Numbered from the stretch's first letter, positions 25,468-34,721 are shown. The stretch: DNA of 64,000 bases from Arthrobacter methylotrophus (GCF_039539965.1 NZ_BAABED010000001.1:1736001-1800000), one strand, 5' to 3'. Made by a program: numbers and translations. The notes: generated from the sequence alone by a model not told the origin.

Positions 25468-25503
25468 TGCACGCTGATCTACTCTGAGTGCACAAAAATG
25501 CAC
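25457..25503. promoter_or_regulatory. Two GTGCACnnnnATGCAC operator-like sites
   Basis: GTGCACTTTGATGCAC (25457-25472, overlapping the nrdE stop) and GTGCACAAAAATGCAC (25488-25503) are two copies 31 bp apart. Each is a near-palindrome around GTGCA/TGCAC. Their position after nrdE suggests a protein-binding site; the ligand is unknown. Confidence 0.5.
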
Positions 25504-25525
25504 ATCGCAGGGAGATCCTGAGAAG

Positions 25526-25554
25526 GCCCCGGCAGGATGTCTGCCGGGGCTTTC
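25526..25554 (+). terminator. Terminator after nrdE
   Basis: GCCCCGGCAG / CTGCCGGGGC hairpin, loop GATGT, then TTTCTG. Confidence 0.85.
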
Positions 25555-25593
25555 TGCTGCCCGCAGCATCACGGGGAAGGAAATCCGCGGCCG

Positions 25594-25603
25594 CCGCACA
25601 CAT
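25594..25603 (+). promoter_or_regulatory. Class A motif before a micro-ORF
   Basis: CCGCACACAT, 5 nt before GTG 25609. Confidence 0.6.
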
Positions 25604-25608
25604 TGACG

Positions 25609-25713
25609 GTGAAGGACACGCACAGCAGACCGCCCACGATTCACTTGCCCATGTGGGCTCACAACCTCAGCGGGCCGAGCGGCCGCAGCGCAGTCCGGCA
25701 ATCGCCCCGGTGA
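25609..25713 (+). CDS. Candidate 34-residue leaderless microprotein
   Basis: GTG start 5 nt after a class A motif, GC-rich third codon positions, and a TGA inside the following terminator hairpin. The product is basic and His/Pro/Ser-rich (VKDTHSRPPTIHLP). The alternative is a short non-coding RNA of about 120 nt between the same promoter and terminator. Confidence 0.35.
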   Translation: MKDTHSRPPTIHLPMWAHNLSGPSGRSAVRQSPR

Positions 25714-25731
25714 CATCGCGCCGGGGCTTTC
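25704..25731 (+). terminator. Terminator of the short transcript
   Basis: GCCCCGG / CCGGGGC hairpin followed by TTTCTG. Confidence 0.75.
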
Positions 25732-25764
25732 TGCTGCCCGGCGCGAAGAGATGCACCGCAGTCG

Positions 25765-25774
25765 CCGCACACAT
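25765..25774 (+). promoter_or_regulatory. Class A leaderless promoter motif
   Basis: CCGCACACAT, 7 nt before ATG 25782. Confidence 0.8.
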
Positions 25775-25781
25775 GAGGCGC

Positions 25782-26399
25782 ATGGAAACCCGTAACGACC
25801 CGAAGAGCCATTTTGCCGCCGACACGGCCGGCCACCAGATGACCGTCCTGCTCGACCAGGGGCTCTACCGTCACCTGCGGTTCGCAACGCCCGGGAACTC
25901 CATCGGCTGGTACGAACTCATCACCACTCCGAACCTGCTGACCATCAACGGCGACATGGGGACCTTCATGTTCTCCCGCATGGAGGACATGCTCCGGTTC
26001 TTCGAGCGCCCCGACGGCAGCATCAACCCCGGCTACTGGGCGGAGAAAATCCATGCCTCCAGCGGTCCGGCCGCCGTCTATTCCGCGAAGGTCTTCACCG
26101 ACACCGTCCGCGATGCCGCCATCGACCAGCTCGACGGCGTAGATGAGGCGCTCCATGGCCAGGCGCTGTCCGTGCTCGAGGAAGAAGTCCTCAACTACGC
26201 CGCGGAGGGTGAGGAAGAAGCGCGCAGCGCGCTGGACCGGTTCAGCCACGACCTGCTCGAACTCACGGACACGTGGGAGTACAACTTCACCAACCACTCC
26301 TTCCGCTACCTCTGGAACCTGCACGCCATCGTCCGCGGCATCACCCGATACCGGGCCCTGGCCGGCCAGTCATTGGAAGAAGCGGCCGAAGCGGCCTGA
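25782..26399 (+). CDS. Unknown protein, actinobacterial mobile-element type
   Basis: 205 residues from ATG 25782. The N-terminal half has a beta-rich pattern (LYRHLRFATPG, GWYELITTPNLLTINGDMGTFMFSRMEDMLRFF) that I associate with conserved hypothetical proteins of actinobacterial plasmids and phages. The C-terminal half is acidic and helical. No catalytic residues recognised. Leaderless class A gene placed between nrdE and nrdF; probably an insertion into an originally contiguous nrd cluster. Confidence 0.7.
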   Translation: METRNDPKSHFAADTAGHQMTVLLDQGLYRHLRFATPGNSIGWYELITTPNLLTINGDMGTFMFSRMEDMLRFFERPDGSINPGYWAEKIHASSGPAAVYSAKVFTDTVRDAAIDQLDGVDEALHGQALSVLEEEVLNYAAEGEEEARSALDRFSHDLLELTDTWEYNFTNHSFRYLWNLHAIVRGITRYRALAGQSLEEAAEAA

Positions 26400-26417
26400 C
26401 CGGAGTTTGCGGCGCGG

Positions 26418-26435
26418 TCTACGCATGTTCCAGAG
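26418..26435 (+). promoter_or_regulatory. Class C motif upstream of nrdF
   Basis: TCTACGCATGTTCCAGAG. With the class B motif at 26504 it would give nrdF two promoters of different class. Confidence 0.6.
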
Positions 26436-26503
26436 CGATAGACCAGACCACCACTCCAAGAAACCATCCCCAAGTGCAGTCCTCAGGTTCCAGGCGCAGA
26501 ACG

Positions 26504-26527
26504 CCCGTCGGCCACCGGGACGCATAG
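26504..26527 (+). promoter_or_regulatory. Class B promoter of nrdF
   Basis: CCCGTCGGC, 8 nt, CGCATAG, 75 nt before ATG 26603. Confidence 0.75.
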
Positions 26528-26560
26528 GGGAATCCAGACACCCTGAAAACCGTCGGATAG

Positions 26561-27580
<1,020 letters not shown>

Positions 27581-27749
27581 TTAGGCTCCCTAACAATAAT
27601 CTTTCGCATCACACTGCGGTTCCAGCCTTTCTTCTTTTGGCAACACCGGAGTGAGTGAAATGAACCACCCCCGTCCGCGGCATGATTTCAACACGGATTT
27701 CGTGCCGCGGCGGACTTTAAGAAGCCTCAGCAGGAAGGGACGCAACGCA

Positions 27750-28025
27750 ATGACAACGACAGCAACCCAAGCCAGACAGGACACGCCATCCGAGACCCTC
27801 TGGATCATCTGGGCTGAAGGCTTCGCGGCGACCGGGGAGTCAGAAACCGCCTGGCAGCTCAACGAAGTCCCCATCCGGGCAACCTCGCTGGATGACGCAG
27901 TGCACCAGTACAGCACCATCAGTGACAGCCGGCACCTGTTCCACCGCAGGAGCGACGGCACCTGGACCTACTGGGGCTGCCGGCTCTTTGACAACGAATC
28001 GGACGCCCGTGGGGCGTTCGGTTAG
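27750..28025 (+). CDS. Small protein, unknown
   Basis: 91 residues from ATG 27750 with AGGAAGGGA upstream. A Thr-rich start precedes a compact Trp-rich domain (ETLWIIWAEGFAATGES, TSLDDAVHQYSTIS, WTYWGCRLFDNESDARGAF). It has an alternating beta/alpha pattern like single-domain adaptor proteins. The 170 bp upstream hold a GTTAGG/CCTAAC hairpin (27580-27594) but no class A-C motif. No family recognised. Confidence 0.65.
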   Translation: MTTTATQARQDTPSETLWIIWAEGFAATGESETAWQLNEVPIRATSLDDAVHQYSTISDSRHLFHRRSDGTWTYWGCRLFDNESDARGAFG

Positions 28026-28096
28026 GACTTGCCGAGCATGTGAGTAGTCACCGATGAAGGGCGGCCGTCCTTTACCGCGCCCGGATTCGGGCCCGT

Positions 28097-28106
28097 CCGC
28101 ACACAT
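28097..28106 (+). promoter_or_regulatory. Class A leaderless promoter motif
   Basis: CCGCACACAT, 7 nt before ATG 28114. Confidence 0.8.
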
Positions 28107-28113
28107 AGCCGGC

Positions 28114-28512
28114 ATGAGCACCATCACCGCCTCCCGGCCAGCGCCCGCTACAACCAGCACCATCCTCTGGGCAGTCTCCGACGGCGCCTTCGAGAACCAC
28201 TTTCTCACCTCTACCCCAGAGGCAGCCGTCTGGCTCACAGATGAGGCCATGCGGCAGTTCCGCCGCGGCCAGGAATCCTCCGTGGCAATCCATCTTCACG
28301 ACCCCTTCCTGGGCGTGCTCTGGGACGCCAGCACGGACGTCCGGGACGTCTTCCGTGCCACCGGCTGGCCCCGTCTGGACGAGACCACCCTGCACCTGCG
28401 GTCCGACGTCATTGCGCTCGTCAGGGACATCCTCATCACCGACGACACCCCTCACGACGCACCGTTTCCCGGCATCTCTGACCCGCACACGTACGCCCTC
28501 GTCTGCCGCTGA
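28114..28512 (+). CDS. Small unknown protein
   Basis: 132 residues from ATG 28114. After a Thr/Ala/Pro-rich start comes TILWAVSDGAFENHFLTSTPEAAVWL, resembling the opening of the 27750 protein (LWIIWAEGF), so the two may be distant paralogues. Acidic, no membrane segment, no known motif. Leaderless class A gene. Confidence 0.65.
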   Translation: MSTITASRPAPATTSTILWAVSDGAFENHFLTSTPEAAVWLTDEAMRQFRRGQESSVAIHLHDPFLGVLWDASTDVRDVFRATGWPRLDETTLHLRSDVIALVRDILITDDTPHDAPFPGISDPHTYALVCR

Positions 28513-28532
28513 CACGCCAAAGAACCGGGTGG

Positions 28533-28542
28533 CCGCACACGT
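28533..28542 (+). promoter_or_regulatory. Class A variant, leaderless position
   Basis: CCGCACACGT (one change), 7 nt before ATG 28550. Confidence 0.7.
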
Positions 28543-28549
28543 AACAGGC

Positions 28550-29103
28550 ATGTGCACTCAATTTAATGAATCCCTGGTCGTCCGCCACGAAGACGGCCAG
28601 TTCGCAGCCCACATCCACCACGAACCCTCGATCACGCTTGCTCCGGCCCCCGAAAGGCTGGACCTGAGCGACTTTGACGCCGACTTCGCCGCGGCGCCGT
28701 CGTACAAGAGAACGCCATCGTCACCGCCCGCCACACCGACCGGCCCGAGCGCCTTGCCACCGTCCTCGCTGACGGGACTGTCGAAACGGAGCGAATCGTT
28801 CCCGCTGGCCAGTGGATCATCACGAACCCCGGCGGCGAGGAGTACGCCATCGACGATGAGAAGTTCGGCAAGAAATACGCCCCGGAGGGCCCGGAGGGGA
28901 CCTACCGCGCAGCGGGGGAGATCCGCGCCTTCCAGTCGCCGGTCCAGGGCCCGATCACTATCACCGCTCCCTGGGGCGAGGAACAGCACGGCAACCCCGG
29001 CTGCTACCTGGCCGCCGGCATCGACGAGGACGGCAACCCCACCGCTGACCGCTACATCATCGGCGAGCAGGAGTTCGCTGACACGTACGTGCCCAAGATC
29101 TGA
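28550..29103 (+). pseudogene. Unknown protein gene with a -1 frameshift near 28697
   Basis: Two frames together make one coherent protein of about 184 residues. The first runs from ATG 28550 to about 28697 (MCTQFNESLVVRHEDG, LDLSDFDADFAAAP). The second, in the -1 frame, runs from 28699 to TGA 29103 (VVQENAIVTARHTDRPE, QWIITNPGGEEYAID, YIIGEQEFADTYVPKI). The second part has no start codon of its own and strong coding bias, and one extra C in the run at 28697 would join them. The C-terminal sequence resembles conserved actinobacterial phage/plasmid proteins. Either a sequencing indel, a true mutation, or less likely programmed slippage (no slippery heptamer). Confidence 0.65.
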
Positions 29104-29171
29104 GCCATCCCTCGAAGGGCTGATGCGTGATTGGCCAGGCATAGTGCGGGCGGGGCGGGAAACCTCCCTGT

Positions 29172-29181
29172 CCGCACACAT
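29172..29181 (+). promoter_or_regulatory. Class A motif before the 29213 operon
   Basis: CCGCACACAT; the transcript would have a leader of about 25 nt containing GAGGAGG. Confidence 0.7.
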
Positions 29182-29212
29182 GCCACCGGACAGACCTTTT
29201 GAGGAGGCCACT

Positions 29213-29650
29213 ATGACCTACGCCGAAGCCAAGCGCGCCGAATACCCTCCGCAGGACGAAGCGGAGCTGCTCATCGAATTCACCACGGAGCTGCTGGCCC
29301 GCAGTAAGTTCGCGGCCACCGGCCACGCCGGCGTGAGCTGGGACGAATGGATCGGGACCGACGAGGACACCCGGGAAGACCGCCTGAGTGCCTACCGGGT
29401 CCACTCCCTGGTCCTGGCCGGTCTGGGCATGCTCGCGTGGCCGGAGACCGAGACTCGGGACGTCAGCTGGATCATCGAAAGCCCCGGACACTACCGGGGA
29501 CTGAGCGCCGTCCCGGCCCTCGACCGCATTGTCACCTTCGGCCGCGACGCCAAAGCGGCCGTCGCCTATTTCCGCGCGTGCACCACGGTGGGCCAGCCAT
29601 GCCGGCTCTCCTGGTCGTTTGCCCAGGCGCCCGGGCACGGCCGTGGCTGA
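29213..29650 (+). CDS. Unknown protein, first of a five-gene run
   Basis: 145 residues from ATG 29213, with a strong GAGGAGG 6 nt upstream, unlike the leaderless genes. Mostly helical and acidic with several Trp (VSWDEWIG, DVSWIIESPGHYRGL). No recognised family. It overlaps the next gene by 8 bp, starting a run (29213 to 31030) of tightly packed genes that are probably one operon. Confidence 0.68.
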   Translation: MTYAEAKRAEYPPQDEAELLIEFTTELLARSKFAATGHAGVSWDEWIGTDEDTREDRLSAYRVHSLVLAGLGMLAWPETETRDVSWIIESPGHYRGLSAVPALDRIVTFGRDAKAAVAYFRACTTVGQPCRLSWSFAQAPGHGRG

Positions 29651-30340
29651 GACCATCGAAGCGCCTCCGGGCCACCCGGTCCTGGACTGGCTCATCGCCG
29701 ACTACAGGGCCTCCTCGGCACGCCGTCGAAACAAGGGCGAGGACGAGGTTCGTCGCTACCTGGAAATCGCTGCCCTGGAACCCACAGAGGAGCTCGCCCA
29801 CCAGCGGACAACCGCACTGGAGGAAGAAGCTGCGGCCCGCTATTTCGCTGCCCGCCGCGGCGTGAAGCCTCCTACCTGGAACCTTGTTGCCCGGCTCCGT
29901 GCCGCCCGTACCGTCCGCCGGCTCGCCAACGACCTCTCCGCCGCCCATAACGCGGACCGCATGTACTGGCTCGTGCACCGGAACCACCGCATGGCTGCCC
30001 GTGGCCGTGAGCTCGCCCTGCAGAAGGCCGCAATCGAAACCCACACCGCGGTCTGGGACGGAGACACCCGGACCCTCTCCTGCTCCTGCGGGGAAACTGC
30101 CGGCTACCTCACGCACATCGCCGCCTGATCGGCGCCGACGAGGCGGCCGCCCGCGAGGCCCTCCTGTACGTCCACAACAACGTCGAGACCCACGCCGGGA
30201 TGTGCGGCGGCTGCGAGACCTGCGCCGGATCTTCCGCCGCCGTGCACTGCCCGGTCTGCGGAGATGCTGATGACCCCTGCCTGACCTACTTCGTGGCCGC
30301 CGGCCGCGGGCCCACAGACACCGAAGGACCCCATGAATAA
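29643..30340 (+). CDS. Basic helical protein with Cys-rich C-terminus, apparent frameshift at 30124
   Basis: GTG 29643 opens a 161-residue frame that stops at 30126. From 30125 the -1 frame stays open to TAA 30340 and continues naturally (THIAA joined to LIGADEAAAREALLYVHNN). It ends in MCGGCETC, HCPVCGD and DPCLTYF, a likely zinc-binding tail. One extra C at 30124 would fuse both into about 232 residues. The first part is basic and rich in Ala/Arg helices and has CSCGE. I treat the two parts as one gene; if the shift is real, a truncated product without the zinc tail is made. Confidence 0.6.
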
Positions 30341-30632
30341 GCACTACGACAACGCCATCGCAGCCCTCCGGGAGACGGACAGACTGGGCATCTCCACAGA
30401 GGCGACCGCCATGGCCGCCATGCAGACCCAGGCGACCCTGGCCGTCGCCGCAGAACAGGCCAGGACGAACCGGCAGCTCGAGCTGTCCAACATGATCGCC
30501 TACGCCCAGCTCCGACGCGCCCGACGCCGCCCCTCCCTGGACGTCGAGGAACTCGTGGACGTCCGCATGGCCTCGGCCTTCCCGGAACTCGGGGAAGCGA
30601 TCCTGCCCGATGACGACGAAGACGGGATCTGA
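30333..30632 (+). CDS. Small helical protein, unknown
   Basis: 99 residues from ATG 30333, overlapping the stop of the preceding frame. Ala/Gln-rich amphipathic helices (AMAAMQTQATLAVAAEQAR) then a basic RRARRRPSL stretch and an acidic tail (DDDEDGI). Looks like a small coiled-coil or adaptor protein. Directly abuts the SLOG gene (shared ATG/TGA bases). Confidence 0.6.
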   Translation: MNKHYDNAIAALRETDRLGISTEATAMAAMQTQATLAVAAEQARTNRQLELSNMIAYAQLRRARRRPSLDVEELVDVRMASAFPELGEAILPDDDEDGI

Positions 30633-31030
30633 TGCCTCCCCGCCTGCTCATCACCGGATCCCGCACCTGGGTTGACCGCGCCGTCGTCAGGGACGCCCTC
30701 CGCGCCTGGTGGGACACCACCGGCCGGAACCCCGAGGCCGTGCTCGTCTCCGGGGCCTGCCCGAAAGACGCCGACCGGATCTGCGAGGAAATCTGGAAGC
30801 ACAACGGACTGACCGTCGAACGGCACCCGGCGCAGTGGAAGAAACCGGACGGCACCGTGGACAAGCGTGCGGGGTTCAACCGGAATGCCGCCATGGTGGA
30901 CACCGGCCCGGACCACCTGATCGCCTTCATCATGGACGGCTCCAACGGGGCCACCCACACCCTGAACTACGCGAAGAAGAAGGGCATCCCGGTCACCGTC
31001 CACGAAGCGACGACCACTCCGGGAGCCTGA
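30632..31030 (+). CDS. SLOG-family protein (DUF2493/YspA-like)
   Basis: 132 residues. Shows the Rossmann-like DUF2493 pattern: RLLITGSRTW, AVLVSGACPKDADRICEEIW (phosphate/nucleotide-binding Gly and Asp), GFNRNAAMVD and AFIMDGSNGATHTLNYAKKKGI. SLOG proteins bind nucleotides or nucleotide-like ligands and are common in phages, plasmids and defence loci. Last gene of the compact operon. Confidence 0.82.
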   Translation: MPPRLLITGSRTWVDRAVVRDALRAWWDTTGRNPEAVLVSGACPKDADRICEEIWKHNGLTVERHPAQWKKPDGTVDKRAGFNRNAAMVDTGPDHLIAFIMDGSNGATHTLNYAKKKGIPVTVHEATTTPGA

Positions 31031-31048
31031 AGAGGGAAAGCCAGCCGG

Positions 31049-31058
31049 CCGCACACAT
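31049..31058 (+). promoter_or_regulatory. Class A motif before the HA-repeat gene
   Basis: CCGCACACAT, 50 nt before ATG 31109. Confidence 0.65.
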
Positions 31059-31108
31059 ATGGAACCGACGCCCGGCTGACCAGACGCCGGCACGAAGCGA
31101 AGGCAGCG

Positions 31109-32365
31109 ATGACACCGGCAAACACCCAATCAGACCCCGGCAGCACCAATTCGCACCAGCTGCGTTGGGATTCAAACCTAGCAACACTCGTCCGGTTCAT
31201 CGCCGACAATGGCCGTCCTCCCGCCCAGGGGGCCGCGGATGATGCGGAGAGGAAGCTGGCTTCGTGGCTGAACCATCAGAGAGGACATGCGCTGCCTGAC
31301 CGCGTTGAAGCACTGGACCGGGCGATACGCACATGGCGGCAGACGACGTTCGACCTGAGGTGGGAGAAGCATCTGAAGGCCACGGCGGCATTCTCCGCGA
31401 CCTACGGCCATCATCCACGACCCGGCAGTTCCGACCGTGACGAGAAGATGCTCGGCTCCTGGCTGGTCAAGCAACGCCAAAACACGACGCCGGAACGTGC
31501 AGCCAGGCTCGACTCAATGATCTCTGGATGGCGCGGATCTCGTGTCCAGTCATGGAGCGAAATCCTGGACAAGGTTGTGTCATTCGTAGCCGAACACGGG
31601 CACGTCCCGCACCAGACCGGTGCGGGTGAGCATGAACGAAGTCTCGCTTCCTGGCTGAAAGAGCAACGCCGATACGCTACGCCTGAGCGCGCTGCAGCCC
31701 TTGACGGCGCAGTACCGAACTGGCGCGGAAACCACCCCGGCCATCGCGCCTGGGAGGATTCCTTCACAGCCGTCCAGGACTTTCTTGCGGAGACCGGTCG
31801 GCTCCCGTCCCGCGGAGACAAAGCAGGCCGCCGGCTGGCCGCTTGGCTTTCTGACCAGTCACGGCGTGCCACCGACGAGCAGCGTGCAGCCCTCGACGCC
31901 GCACTGCCGGGGTGGGAACCCGCGGTTGTTTCCTGGGCGGAGCGTCACGCGGCCGTCGTCGCATTCCTCGCGGCCAACGGCAGGCTTCCTGAACAGACCG
32001 ACACCGGCGATACACGGGTGCTCGGGGTGTGGCTTGAGAACCAGAGGTGGAACGCGACAGTACAATCCCGGTCGATCCTGGACACCTCCCTGCCGGGCTG
32101 GCACGTCACCCTCGAAGACAAATGGGATGCCCGTTTGGACGAACTGGTCGCGCACATCGCCGCAAACGGCCGCCTGCCCCGCCCTGGGGCGAAGAACCCG
32201 GAGACGTCCCTCGCCCGGTGGTTGGAGAAACAGCGCAGATTCGCGAACGCAGAGAGGGCGGTTCGTCTCGACTCCGCCGCACCAGGCTGGCGCGGGAAGA
32301 AAAAGCTCAGTGATCGGCTTCAACCATCAACTGCCTCGCCACGGTCTACGCATGGTTTGCAGTGA
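31109..32365 (+). CDS. Protein of six tandem helicase-associated (HA) domains
   Basis: 418 residues made almost wholly of six repeats of about 65 residues (near 18-83, 84-148, 149-214, 215-280, 281-346, 347-410). Each has a Trp in the first helix (RWDSNL, RWEKHL, SWSEIL, AWEDSF, SWAERH, KWDARL), then F..E.G..P, then LASWL..QR and ALD...P.W. This is the helicase-associated domain (Pfam HA2-like single repeat), a three-helix DNA-binding module usually appended to helicases. Here there is no helicase or enzyme. A pure array suggests a modular sequence-specific DNA binder, perhaps working with the sigma factor at 14389, which carries one copy. Confidence 0.85.
   Translation: MTPANTQSDPGSTNSHQLRWDSNLATLVRFIADNGRPPAQGAADDAERKLASWLNHQRGHALPDRVEALDRAIRTWRQTTFDLRWEKHLKATAAFSATYGHHPRPGSSDRDEKMLGSWLVKQRQNTTPERAARLDSMISGWRGSRVQSWSEILDKVVSFVAEHGHVPHQTGAGEHERSLASWLKEQRRYATPERAAALDGAVPNWRGNHPGHRAWEDSFTAVQDFLAETGRLPSRGDKAGRRLAAWLSDQSRRATDEQRAALDAALPGWEPAVVSWAERHAAVVAFLAANGRLPEQTDTGDTRVLGVWLENQRWNATVQSRSILDTSLPGWHVTLEDKWDARLDELVAHIAANGRLPRPGAKNPETSLARWLEKQRRFANAERAVRLDSAAPGWRGKKKLSDRLQPSTASPRSTHGLQ
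32345..32362 (+). promoter_or_regulatory. Class C variant motif before the RCC1 gene
   Basis: TCTACGCATGGTTTGCAG, overlapping the end of the HA-repeat gene and 24 nt before ATG 32387. Confidence 0.6.
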
Positions 32366-32386
32366 CTTCGAATTGAAAGACCACGA

Positions 32387-34075
32387 ATGCCATCTCGTCC
32401 GGCCCTAAACCCTCGCCGCATTCTTGCCTCACGCGCAGGTTCTTTCGACCTGGCAAGCATTCTGGTCACCACCCTCGTCGTCGGGGCTCTCCTGGCCGGC
32501 GCCCTCGTGGGGCTCTTCGGCGTCATCCCGTTCTCCCAGGACACCTCAGCCAAACAGGACCTGAATGCTGTCGTTACCGCCCAGCGCGCAGTCAAGGGAA
32601 CAGGAAACCCCTACCTGCCCATGACCGGGCTCATCAACGCCGACTACCTGCAGGACCACCCCTCCATCGGCGTCTACACCAGTGCGGACAGCAGCTGCTA
32701 CGTGGCCGTCTCCAAATCGGCAACCGGAGCCATGTTCTTCGTCACGAGCGAACGCACCGAGCCCGCCGCGCTGACCCGCGGAACCGACACCGGATGCATG
32801 CCCCAGCAATGGATCGAAACAATTCTTGGACCGGCCCAGGCTGCAACACCGGCACCTGCACCTTCGACAAGCCCGGCGCCCGGCCCCTCCAGTCCGGCGG
32901 CCACCGCACCTCCAGAACCAATTCCGACCCAGACCCCCACGCCGACATCCACAGCCGTTCCCAGACCATCGCCGACCGCCACAACTCCACCGCCTGCGGC
33001 CACACCATCAGCTACTGCGTCTTCCCAGCCAGCGCCGTCCCCGAGTCCGTCTGCCCCTTCTCTTTCACCCACAACTCCACCGCCTGCGGCCACACCATCG
33101 GCGACAGCGTCTTCCCAGCCAGCACCGTCCCCGAGTCCGTCGGCACCGGCCCCCTCTCCTGCAACCACAGCTCCAGCGCCTACGGCCACACCATCAGCTA
33201 CTGCTTCTTCGCAACCAACTCCGCCGGCCACCGCTAACTGCCCCGGAGACCAACAGGGCCAAACCCAGGGCCAGTACGGGGACTGCAGCACCGTCGTGCC
33301 AGTCCCGGGCCTCTCTGTCACCAGCATCAGCGCCACCACGAACGCCACCTGCGCCGTCGCCGACGGCCGGGGCTACTGCTGGGGGACCGGCAAATCCGAT
33401 GTCCCTCGCGAGATCGACATGTCCGGTGCACTGGCCGGCAAAGCGATCACATCCATCAGCGTCTCACCGAACCGGACCTGCGCGACGGCCGCCGGCGCCG
33501 TGTACTGCTGGGGGTCCTCAAAGAAGGACGCCCCGGCCAAATCCGTCCTGGCCGGAGCCATCGCCAGCAAGACCATTACGAACGTCGCAACAGCCCCTTC
33601 CCGTACGTGCGCTATCGCGGGCGGCCAGCCCTACTGCTGGGGCAGCGGCAACAACGACACACCAGTGCGTGTTGCCGTATCCGGTCCCCTGAGCGCCAAG
33701 ACAGCCACCACGATCAGCGCGAGCAACAACTCCACCTGCGTGGCAGCCCAAGACGGCACCGCCTATTGCTGGGGGTCCGGCAACACCGATGTCCCGCAGC
33801 AGGTCGGCACGGGGGGAGCGCCGGCCGGACAGGCCGTGACAAGCATCAGCACAGCCAACAACACCGACTGCCTCACGGCCGGCGGGAAGGCGTACTGCTG
33901 GTCCGGGGGCAACTCAGCGACTCCTCAGGAGTTCAACGCCTCCGGGGCGCTGACCGGAAAGAACACCACATCGATCAGCGCCGCCACTAACCGGACCTGC
34001 GCCATCGCCGAACGCACCGCGTACTGCTGGGGACCCGGGAACTTCACATGGCAGTGGCTTTTTGGAGGATCCTGA
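32387..34075 (+). CDS. Pilin-like anchored surface protein with RCC1-type repeats
   Basis: 562 residues. N-terminal basic tip, a hydrophobic helix (about 18-45) as in type IV pilin-like or pseudopilin proteins, and a small domain with two Cys (SSCYVAVSKSATG, DTGCMPQ). A long Pro/Thr/Ser linker (about 150-285) holds three copies of a TPSATASSQP unit. The C-terminal half has seven RCC1/BNR-type repeats, each with TCA and YCWG. RCC1 propellers mediate protein contacts. The layout fits a stalked adhesin displayed outside the cell, possibly for mating-pair contact. Its neighbour at 34179 shares the N-terminal domain. Confidence 0.78.
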   Translation: MPSRPALNPRRILASRAGSFDLASILVTTLVVGALLAGALVGLFGVIPFSQDTSAKQDLNAVVTAQRAVKGTGNPYLPMTGLINADYLQDHPSIGVYTSADSSCYVAVSKSATGAMFFVTSERTEPAALTRGTDTGCMPQQWIETILGPAQAATPAPAPSTSPAPGPSSPAATAPPEPIPTQTPTPTSTAVPRPSPTATTPPPAATPSATASSQPAPSPSPSAPSLSPTTPPPAATPSATASSQPAPSPSPSAPAPSPATTAPAPTATPSATASSQPTPPATANCPGDQQGQTQGQYGDCSTVVPVPGLSVTSISATTNATCAVADGRGYCWGTGKSDVPREIDMSGALAGKAITSISVSPNRTCATAAGAVYCWGSSKKDAPAKSVLAGAIASKTITNVATAPSRTCAIAGGQPYCWGSGNNDTPVRVAVSGPLSAKTATTISASNNSTCVAAQDGTAYCWGSGNTDVPQQVGTGGAPAGQAVTSISTANNTDCLTAGGKAYCWSGGNSATPQEFNASGALTGKNTTSISAATNRTCAIAERTAYCWGPGNFTWQWLFGGS

Positions 34076-34178
34076 CCCGGAGATTCGGGACTACCACCCG
34101 TCTGCGACTACCTGAAGAATTGTCTGCCCCCAATGGTTCACTGAGGTCCTCTACCGTCTCGAGATATGAGGCCCGAAG

Positions 34179-34721
34179 ATGCTGGTCCAGTTCTGCCACA
34201 AACTCTCGCAATCCTTGAAGTCCGAAGCGGGTGCCATCAACGTCACGGGAGCCCTGGTCGGCATCATCGTCACCGGGACCGTTGGAGGAGTGGCCGCGAC
34301 CTCCTCCAATGGGATGATCCAGACCGCCCAGGACATGGCGGCCCGGCAGAACGCGGCCCAGGTCGGCACCGCCCAAGAGCTCGCCAAGATCATGGACGGC
34401 CGCTACACGGACCTGGCCGGGCTAGAAGCTGACGGGCACATGCCGGCGTACCGGGCCGCCGCCGGCCCCCGCCGCTTCGCCACCCAATCCGGGGCTGGCG
34501 GCACGTGCTTCGTCATTGTCAGTCGATCCGTTACCGGGAGAACTTACTTCGCCACCGATCTCATCCCTGCCCCTGAGCCCCTGGAGCCAAACTCCGCCAC
34601 CGATCTCATCCCTGCCCCTGAGCCCCTGGAGCCAAACTCCGCCACAGGATGCCTGCTCTCATCCCAGGTCCAGGACATGGCTCGGTCCCTCGAGGAAGCC
34701 GCGGCGGCCACCAGTTCCTGA
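34179..34721 (+). CDS. Pilin-like membrane protein
   Basis: 180 residues from ATG 34179. A hydrophobic helix (about 20-45, GALVGIIVTGTVGGVAATSSNG) is followed by a helical segment and a small domain (GTCFVIVSRSVTGRTYF, then SATGC) that parallels the corresponding domain of the 32387 protein. Near the end a 15-residue unit (ATDLIPAPEPLEPNS) is repeated exactly in tandem. Probably a minor pilin or pseudopilin partner of the RCC1 protein. Confidence 0.7.
   Translation: MLVQFCHKLSQSLKSEAGAINVTGALVGIIVTGTVGGVAATSSNGMIQTAQDMAARQNAAQVGTAQELAKIMDGRYTDLAGLEADGHMPAYRAAAGPRRFATQSGAGGTCFVIVSRSVTGRTYFATDLIPAPEPLEPNSATDLIPAPEPLEPNSATGCLLSSQVQDMARSLEEAAAATSS
34551..34640 (+). repeat. 45-bp perfect tandem duplication within the pilin-like gene
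   Basis: 34551-34595 and 34596-34640 are identical in every base and preserve the frame. Identity without silent changes points to a very recent duplication. Confidence 0.9.

Noticed and set aside
23923..25887. 654-codon minus-strand frame across nrdE
   Set aside because: Antisense of an unmistakable NrdE; runs through terminators and promoters.
28680..28710. Programmed -1 frameshift site
   Set aside because: No X-XXY-YYZ heptamer or downstream stimulatory hairpin evident; a missing C is simpler.
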